A DNA stretch of 41,162 bases from an uncultured beta proteobacterium (GTDB lineage: Bacteria > Pseudomonadota > Gammaproteobacteria > Burkholderiales > Burkholderiaceae_C). Under the pieces are notes generated by a model. The model did not search any database and had not been told where the DNA came from. It was given only the letters and a program-made list of their open reading frames with translations. The number at the start of each line of letters is the position of its first letter. Position 1 is the stretch's first letter. Positions 37,188-41,162 of this stretch are shown here, in pieces. A program made the translations under genes and the position numbers. The stretch covers positions 1 through 41,162 of the forward strand of contig CAIKVZ010000326.1 in the NCBI GenBank assembly GCA_903830985.1. The letters are read 5' to 3'.

Positions 37188-38084
37188 TCAGCGCGACAGG
37201 ATGATGGCCGTCCCCAGCACCGTCAGCAGCGCCCCCGCCCAGGCGCCTGGCGCAGGGGCGCGTCCCAGCCGAATCCACAGCAGCGGCAACACCAGCACCG
37301 GAGACACCGAAGACAGGATCGCGACCATGCCGACGTCTCCCTGGCGCAGCGCCAGCAGGATCAGCGTCATGCCCAGGCCCATGCCGACGGCGCCGTTGAA
37401 AGCGGTTTGCGCCAGCACCGGCAGCGTGATCGGCTGATGCGCACGCGACCGGGAAAAGCCCAGACCCAGCAGCAGGAAGTGCGCGCCGCAGGCCACGCTG
37501 ACACGCAGCGCCGAAGCCGCAATCGGATCCACCCCTGCCGCCATGGCGGGCTTGGCGAGGAAGCTGCCCAGGGACTGGCACAGCGCCGCCAGCAGGGCCA
37601 GCGCCACCCCCACGCCCAAGTGTCCGCGATGCAGTTCCCAGGCATGGTCTTCGCCCTTGTGCTGCCCCGCCAGCACGGCGATCATCACGCCGCCCAAAGT
37701 GAGCGCAGCGCCCAGAGCCGCCTGCCAGCCCATGCTCTCGTTCAAGAAGATCATTCCCAGCGCCGCGCTGAACAGGGCGTGCGTGGCAAAGAGCACGCCG
37801 CAGCGGCGCGGCCCGAGCCGGTTCATGGCCGCAAACAGCGCTGTGTCGCCCACGAAAATGCCGAGCAGCCCGCTCGTCGCCAGCGGCCAGGCCGCACCCG
37901 GATTCAAACTACGCCAGCTGCCCGTGACGGCAACGATGCTCCACAGCAGAAGTGCCACCGCCAGCATGCGCCAGCGCGTGAAGGCAAAGGCGCCCAAGTG
38001 GCGCGAAGGCGCGACGGACGAAACACTGCTGATGGCCCAACAGGCGGCGGCGCCAATGGCCAAAAAATCGGTGGAGACAAACAT
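37188..38084 (-). CDS. EamA/DMT-family transporter
   Basis: The 298-residue inner-membrane protein has about ten predicted helices in two EamA repeats, each of about 140 residues. Examples are FLAIGAAACWAISSVSS at the N-terminus and GVGVALALLAALCQSLGSFLAKPAM starting the second repeat, with a His/Glu-rich cytoplasmic loop (QHKGEDHAWELHRGH) between them. DMT proteins export or import amino acids and other metabolites; the substrate is not assignable. It starts at the ATG at 38084, which is divergent from the carboxypeptidase gene across 73 bases. It lies 61 bases upstream of the amidohydrolase gene on the same strand, so it may lead that operon. Confidence 0.9.
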   Translation of the reverse strand: MFVSTDFLAIGAAACWAISSVSSVAPSRHLGAFAFTRWRMLAVALLLWSIVAVTGSWRSLNPGAAWPLATSGLLGIFVGDTALFAAMNRLGPRRCGVLFATHALFSAALGMIFLNESMGWQAALGAALTLGGVMIAVLAGQHKGEDHAWELHRGHLGVGVALALLAALCQSLGSFLAKPAMAAGVDPIAASALRVSVACGAHFLLLGLGFSRSRAHQPITLPVLAQTAFNGAVGMGLGMTLILLALRQGDVGMVAILSSVSPVLVLPLLWIRLGRAPAPGAWAGALLTVLGTAIILSR

Positions 38085-38157
38085 GGGAAGCGGGCAGTGT
38101 AGCCGTCGCGCCGGACTGCCTGCTATGCATAATGAAACACTCCCAACGTCCGCCACC

Positions 38158-39213
38158 ATGCCCACCACGAACCGCCGCCACATGCTCCAAAGCCTAGCCC
38201 TCGGCGCCGCCGCCGCGGCCCTGCCTCTTGCCGCACTGCCCAAGTCACTGAACGCCAATCCCGCCGGGCTGCTGCTGGCACCAAGGCTCAAGCCCGGCGA
38301 CACCATCGCCCTGGTGAGCCCCTGCGGCGCCACCTACGAGGCCGAGCCCTTTGACGTGGCGCGCGAGACGCTGCAGGCCCTGGGCTTCAAGGTGCGCGAA
38401 GGCCAATATGCGAGGGCGCGCCGCGGCCAGTTTGCCGGCACGGACGCGCAGCGCGCGCAGGACCTGAACGCCGCTTTTGCCGACCCGGCTATCCACGGCA
38501 TCCTGGCCATGACCGGCGGCTCCGGCGCGACACGCATCCTGCACCTGCTGGACTACGCATTGATTCAGAAGAACCCCAAGTGCCTGGCGGGTTTCAGTGA
38601 CATCACGGCCCTGCTCAACGCCATCCAAGCCCGGACCGGGCTGGTGACATTCCATGCTCCTGTGGCCATATCGGAGTGGAATGAATTCAGCACGCAATAC
38701 TTCCGCCAGGTGCTGATGGACGGCACGGCCGCCACCTTCAGGAACCCGGCAGAGCACCAAGGCCTGCCGGCGCAAAGCAAGGGCCGGGTGCGCACGCTGC
38801 ACGGCGGCAAGGCCCGAGGCACGCTGCTCGGCGGCAACCTGTCGGTGCTCACGACGCTGCTGGGCACGCCCTACCGACCCGACTTCAAGGGTGCGATCCT
38901 GGTGCTGGAAGACATCAACGAATACATCTACCGCGTGGACCGCATGCTGGCCCACCTCAAGCAGGCCGGCGTGCTGGACGCGCTCGCCGGCGTGGTGCTG
39001 GGCCAGTTCACCGACTGCAAGCCCGGCGAGGGCTTTGGCACGCTGACGCTGGAGGAGGTGTTTGACGACTACTTCCAGGGCCTGAACATCCCTGTTTATT
39101 CCGGTGCCATGTTCGGCCATGTGCGCCTGAAGTTCAGCTTGCCCGTAGGCTTGCCCGTGGAGATCGACGCCGACCAGGGCACCATCACCCAGCTGCAGGC
39201 CGCCGTGCGCTGA
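38158..39213 (+). CDS. ldcA: LD-carboxypeptidase (S66/LdcA family) with a Tat-type signal
   Basis: The 351-residue protein begins MPTTNRRHMLQSLALGAAAAA, a twin-arginine-like signal, then the S66 carboxypeptidase fold. LKPGDTIALVSPCGATYE, LGFKVREGQYARARRGQFAGTD, and ILAMTGGSGATRILHLLDY (the Gly-rich nucleophile-elbow region, about 116-134) are family segments. KCLAGFSDITALLNAI, GTLLGGNLSVLTTLLGTPY (with the Glu-containing LEDINE after it) and PVYSGAMFGHVRLKFSLPVG (late His) follow. LdcA removes the terminal D-Ala from murein tetrapeptides, normally in the cytoplasm. A second ATG at 38125 would extend the N-terminus. The convergent neighbour is ampG, another murein-recycling gene. Confidence 0.88.
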   Translation: MPTTNRRHMLQSLALGAAAAALPLAALPKSLNANPAGLLLAPRLKPGDTIALVSPCGATYEAEPFDVARETLQALGFKVREGQYARARRGQFAGTDAQRAQDLNAAFADPAIHGILAMTGGSGATRILHLLDYALIQKNPKCLAGFSDITALLNAIQARTGLVTFHAPVAISEWNEFSTQYFRQVLMDGTAATFRNPAEHQGLPAQSKGRVRTLHGGKARGTLLGGNLSVLTTLLGTPYRPDFKGAILVLEDINEYIYRVDRMLAHLKQAGVLDALAGVVLGQFTDCKPGEGFGTLTLEEVFDDYFQGLNIPVYSGAMFGHVRLKFSLPVGLPVEIDADQGTITQLQAAVR

Positions 39214-39277
39214 CTCGAGTTGGCGTTCGAGCGCGTCGAAGCGCTGCAACTGGCCAACTGGGTGACAGCTTAGTGGC

Positions 39278-40555
39278 TCAGTCCGGCGCCTTCATCCGCG
39301 TCGCCAGCCACACCAGCAACAGCACCGGCAGGCCCAGCAGGGCCGTGGCATTGAAGAAATTGACGTAGCCGAAGGCGTCCACGTAGCGGCCCGAATAGCC
39401 CGCGAGGAATTTCGGCGCGAGCAACATGAGCGAACTGAACAGCGCGTACTGCGTGGCCGAGTAGTTCACGTTGGTCAGGCTCGACATGTAGGCGATGAAA
39501 GCCGCCGAGGCGATGCCGCTGGACAGGTTGTCGGCCGAGATCACCCAGATCAGCGCCGTCACGTCGTGGCCGCGCGTTGCCAGCCAGGAGAACAGCAGAT
39601 TGCTGGCGGCGCTGAGCACGGCGCCCAGCATCAGCACGCGCATCACGCCCCAGCGCATGGAGAGTGCGCCGCCCAGAAAGGCGCCCAGCAGCGTCATGAT
39701 CAGGCCGAACACCTTGGTCACGGCGGCGACCTCGTCCTTGCTGTAGCCCATGTCCACGTAAAAGGGATTGGCCATGATGCCCATCACCACGTCGCTGATG
39801 CGGTACACCGAAATCAGCGCCAGGATCAGCACCGCCTGCCAGCGGTAGCGGCGCAGGAAATCCGCCATGGGCTCGACCAGCGCGCTGCGCAGCCAGTCCG
39901 CCGCATTCTTCGCCGGCTTGAACTCGCGCGGCGCCGGCTCGGCCGACAGCAGCACCGTCAACACACCCAGCGACATGGAAGCGGCCATCACCAGGTAGGC
40001 GGTCTGCCAGGCACCGTGCTGGTAATTCGCCACGTTGGCCACCTCGGCGCGCGCCGCAATCCAGAGCACGCCGGCGCCGGCCCAGATCATGGCCATGCGG
40101 TAGCCGGTCTGGTAGGACGCGGCCAGCGCCGCCTGGCGGTCCACGTCGGCCGACTCGATGCGAAACGCGTCCAACGCGATGTCCTGCGTGGCAGAACCAA
40201 AGGCCACCAACAAGGCGCACCAGACCATGGGCTGCAAGGCCTGTTGCGGGTCGTTCTGCGCCATGCCCAGCAGGCCGAAGATGACGATGCTCTGCGCCAG
40301 CAGCAGCCAGCTGCGCCGGCGCCCGAACCAGCGCGTGAGCAGCGGCAGGGGCAGGCGATCCACCAGTGGCGACCAGACCCACTTGAAGCCGTACATCAGG
40401 CCGATCCAGCTCAGGAAACCGATGGTGCTGCGGTCGATGCCGGCCTCGCGCAGCCAAAAGCTCAGCGTGCCCAGCACCAGCACCAGAGGCAGACCGGCGG
40501 AGAAGCCCAGCAGCAGCATGCGCAGCGTGGCCGGCTCCAGGTAGACCCGCAGCAT
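39278..40555 (-). CDS. ampG: AmpG-type muropeptide permease
   Basis: The protein from the ATG at 40555 (about 425 residues) is an MFS permease of the AmpG family, which imports anhydromuropeptides for murein recycling. Early motifs are VYLEPATLRMLLLGFSAGLP, GLMYGFKWVWSPLVDRLPLP, WFGRRRSWLLLAQ and FGSATQDIALDAFRIE. E. coli AmpG aligns from about five residues before this start, so the core is complete. The reading frame stays open upstream to 40753, but codons there translate group II intron domains V and VI (EPDALKDARPVLRGG), so the 491-residue version is an artefact. Between the intron end (~40632) and 40555 a short native N-terminus or leader may remain. Confidence 0.88.
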   Translation of the reverse strand: MLRVYLEPATLRMLLLGFSAGLPLVLVLGTLSFWLREAGIDRSTIGFLSWIGLMYGFKWVWSPLVDRLPLPLLTRWFGRRRSWLLLAQSIVIFGLLGMAQNDPQQALQPMVWCALLVAFGSATQDIALDAFRIESADVDRQAALAASYQTGYRMAMIWAGAGVLWIAARAEVANVANYQHGAWQTAYLVMAASMSLGVLTVLLSAEPAPREFKPAKNAADWLRSALVEPMADFLRRYRWQAVLILALISVYRISDVVMGIMANPFYVDMGYSKDEVAAVTKVFGLIMTLLGAFLGGALSMRWGVMRVLMLGAVLSAASNLLFSWLATRGHDVTALIWVISADNLSSGIASAAFIAYMSSLTNVNYSATQYALFSSLMLLAPKFLAGYSGRYVDAFGYVNFFNATALLGLPVLLLVWLATRMKAPD

Positions 40556-40631
40556 GGCGCCCCAGGACCTTGAAGGCAGGTCTGCCGGCCTCAACTGCTC
40601 AGGTACGTCGGGGAGGGCAGGCACGTTGGAA

Positions 40632-40671
40632 GTGGAGGGTAGGGACCGAGCATCACTGCTCGCCCCCCCCC
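40632..40671 (-). ncRNA. Group II intron domain VI with branch-point A
   Basis: From 40671 a G9 run and CGAGCA pair with TGCTCG and the C triplets on the 3' side, capped by a GTGA (GNRA) loop. An unpaired A at 40640 between two CCC blocks (CCCTACCC) is the expected lariat branch point. The end at 40632 (AC) fits the group II 3' AY rule; an uncertainty of a few bases remains. Confidence 0.82.
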
Positions 40672-40674
40672 TAA

Positions 40675-40708
40675 GAACCGGACGTGCGTCTTTCAACGCA
40701 TCCGGCTC
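40675..40708 (-). ncRNA. Group II intron domain V (catalytic core)
   Basis: Exactly 34 nt. Reading from 40708, the lower stem GAGCCGGAT pairs with GTCCGGTTC (9 pairs, with G.U at pair 3-32). It carries the catalytic AGC triad at nt 2-4, a 2-nt AC bulge (nt 24-25), and an upper stem GCGTT/GACGC closed by a GAAA tetraloop. All the defining elements of domain V are intact. Confidence 0.95.
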
Positions 40709-40768
40709 AAGCACGACCATTGGCTTGATAGGCTGTGTTGGCTGCATAGCCACAGTCTACCTGCCAGA

Positions 40769-41162
40769 TTAAAGTCCCCATGCTGGGACCGGCTTGGTTA
40801 CCTCCAAACCCAGGGCGTGGACCCGCCGGTGACAGATCGGGTGCAGCAACACACGATTGGCGAGAGCTTCGCTCCCGCCCAGAGCGCGGCTGACGATGTG
40901 GTGGTCGTCGAACCACTCCTTGCTGTCCAAAAGGCCCCCACAGAGAGCGCATCTACCATCCTGAGCCAGCCACAGCTTGAAACGTTGCACATCGCGGACT
41001 TCTTGCGACATCCGTTGAACATGCAGTCTCTCGCCATAGACGGCCCAGGCCGGGTCAAAGGGATTGAACTCCCCCTTGATCTTGACGTGACGGACAATTT
41101 TCATGTCCGCAAGCTGGTACAGGACCAGCGACACGAAGTACCCCTCCCAGTTTGGCACCGTG
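40769..41162 (-). CDS. Group II intron-encoded protein, C-terminal HNH endonuclease part (partial)
   Basis: The open frame enters at the right edge and ends with TAA at 40769, giving about 130 residues. KIVRHVKIKGEFNPFDPAWAVYGERL is a typical C-terminal segment of group II intron reverse transcriptases, between maturase and endonuclease. The HNH/zinc domain follows: CALCGG, DDHHIVSRALGG, ANRVLLHPICHRRVH, with the CxxC, HH and CHx3H residues intact. It ends KPVPAWGL. In retrohoming this domain nicks the target DNA to prime reverse transcription. A GTG at 41158 would make it look like a free-standing HNH protein, but the position 60 bases before domain V shows it belongs to the intron. Confidence 0.9.
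   Translation of the reverse strand, partial: TVPNWEGYFVSLVLYQLADMKIVRHVKIKGEFNPFDPAWAVYGERLHVQRMSQEVRDVQRFKLWLAQDGRCALCGGLLDSKEWFDDHHIVSRALGGSEALANRVLLHPICHRRVHALGLEVTKPVPAWGL

Larger units (their letters stand above)
40632..41162 (-). mobile_element. Group II intron, 3' part (continues beyond the right edge)
   Basis: On the minus strand the right edge holds, in order: the end of an intron-encoded protein with HNH domain (to 40769), a ~60-nt domain IV remainder, a canonical domain V, a 3-nt linker and a domain VI. The predicted 3' end is at 40632, where the intron would end in AC, eight bases after the bulged branch A (40640). The 5' half (domains I-III and the reverse transcriptase) lies outside the window, so class and completeness cannot be judged. 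Confidence 0.9.

Noticed and set aside
40556-40753. N-terminal extension of AmpG to 491 residues
   Set aside because: Codons translate the 34-nt domain V and the domain VI of a group II intron; E. coli AmpG aligns only from about 40555 onward.
40769-41158. Independent HNH endonuclease gene
   Set aside because: It ends 60 bases before intron domain V and carries the usual C-terminal segment of intron-encoded proteins; the frame is open to the window edge.

Overview
The window looks like chromosomal DNA of a GC-rich betaproteobacterium of the order Burkholderiales, most likely a Comamonadaceae relative (Rhodoferax/Acidovorax/Polaromonas type). The basis is protein style plus a gene order I associate with that family (hrcA | nadK-recN-rapZ | mutY, dynamin, mutM | TPR-lolB-ispE-tRNA-Gln-prs-rplY-pth). 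No database search was possible, so genus is not called. No CRISPR array, prophage or rRNA is visible, and no gap between genes exceeds 300 bases.

Left part (1-16 kb) is housekeeping. It holds the 5' end of rplM with its leader, argB, a CAU-anticodon tRNA with a terminator, hrcA divergent from nadK-recN-rapZ, and a minus-strand operon mutM - dynamin-like GTPase - mutY. A plus-strand run follows: TPR protein, lolB, ispE, tRNA-Gln, prs, rplY, pth. A good sigma70-type promoter lies inside ispE, tandem terminators follow prs, and an alternative-hairpin leader may control rplY. A small two-cluster ferredoxin closes the block.

Middle part (16-27 kb) is transport and sensing. It holds a peptide/nickel-type ABC operon (two permeases, two ATPases, no substrate-binding protein), a DHA2-type MFS exporter, a complete polar amino-acid ABC operon, and a 983-residue Cache-HAMP-PAS chemoreceptor.

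Right part (27-40 kb) is rich in exported proteins. It holds a lipoprotein NPP-type phosphodiesterase, an exported creatininase-family amidohydrolase, an exported YncE-like beta-propeller, a BaeSR-like two-component system divergent from a tiny four-cysteine secreted protein, and a di-heme cytochrome c peroxidase/MauG-like lipoprotein. An exported M20 peptidase, an exported D-aminoacylase-type amidohydrolase, an EamA transporter, a Tat-signal LD-carboxypeptidase and an AmpG permease follow.

The right edge is the 3' end of a group II intron on the minus strand: the C-terminal HNH domain of its intron-encoded protein, a canonical 34-nt domain V, and a domain VI with a bulged branch-point A, abutting the 5' side of ampG. 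The long open frame into ampG therefore starts in intron RNA, and its first ~40 codons are not AmpG. Further points of interest are the secreted four-Cys protein/TCS/peroxidase module, the dynamin-like GTPase between the two 8-oxoguanine repair genes, the rplY leader, and five convergent gene pairs whose stop codons touch or overlap.
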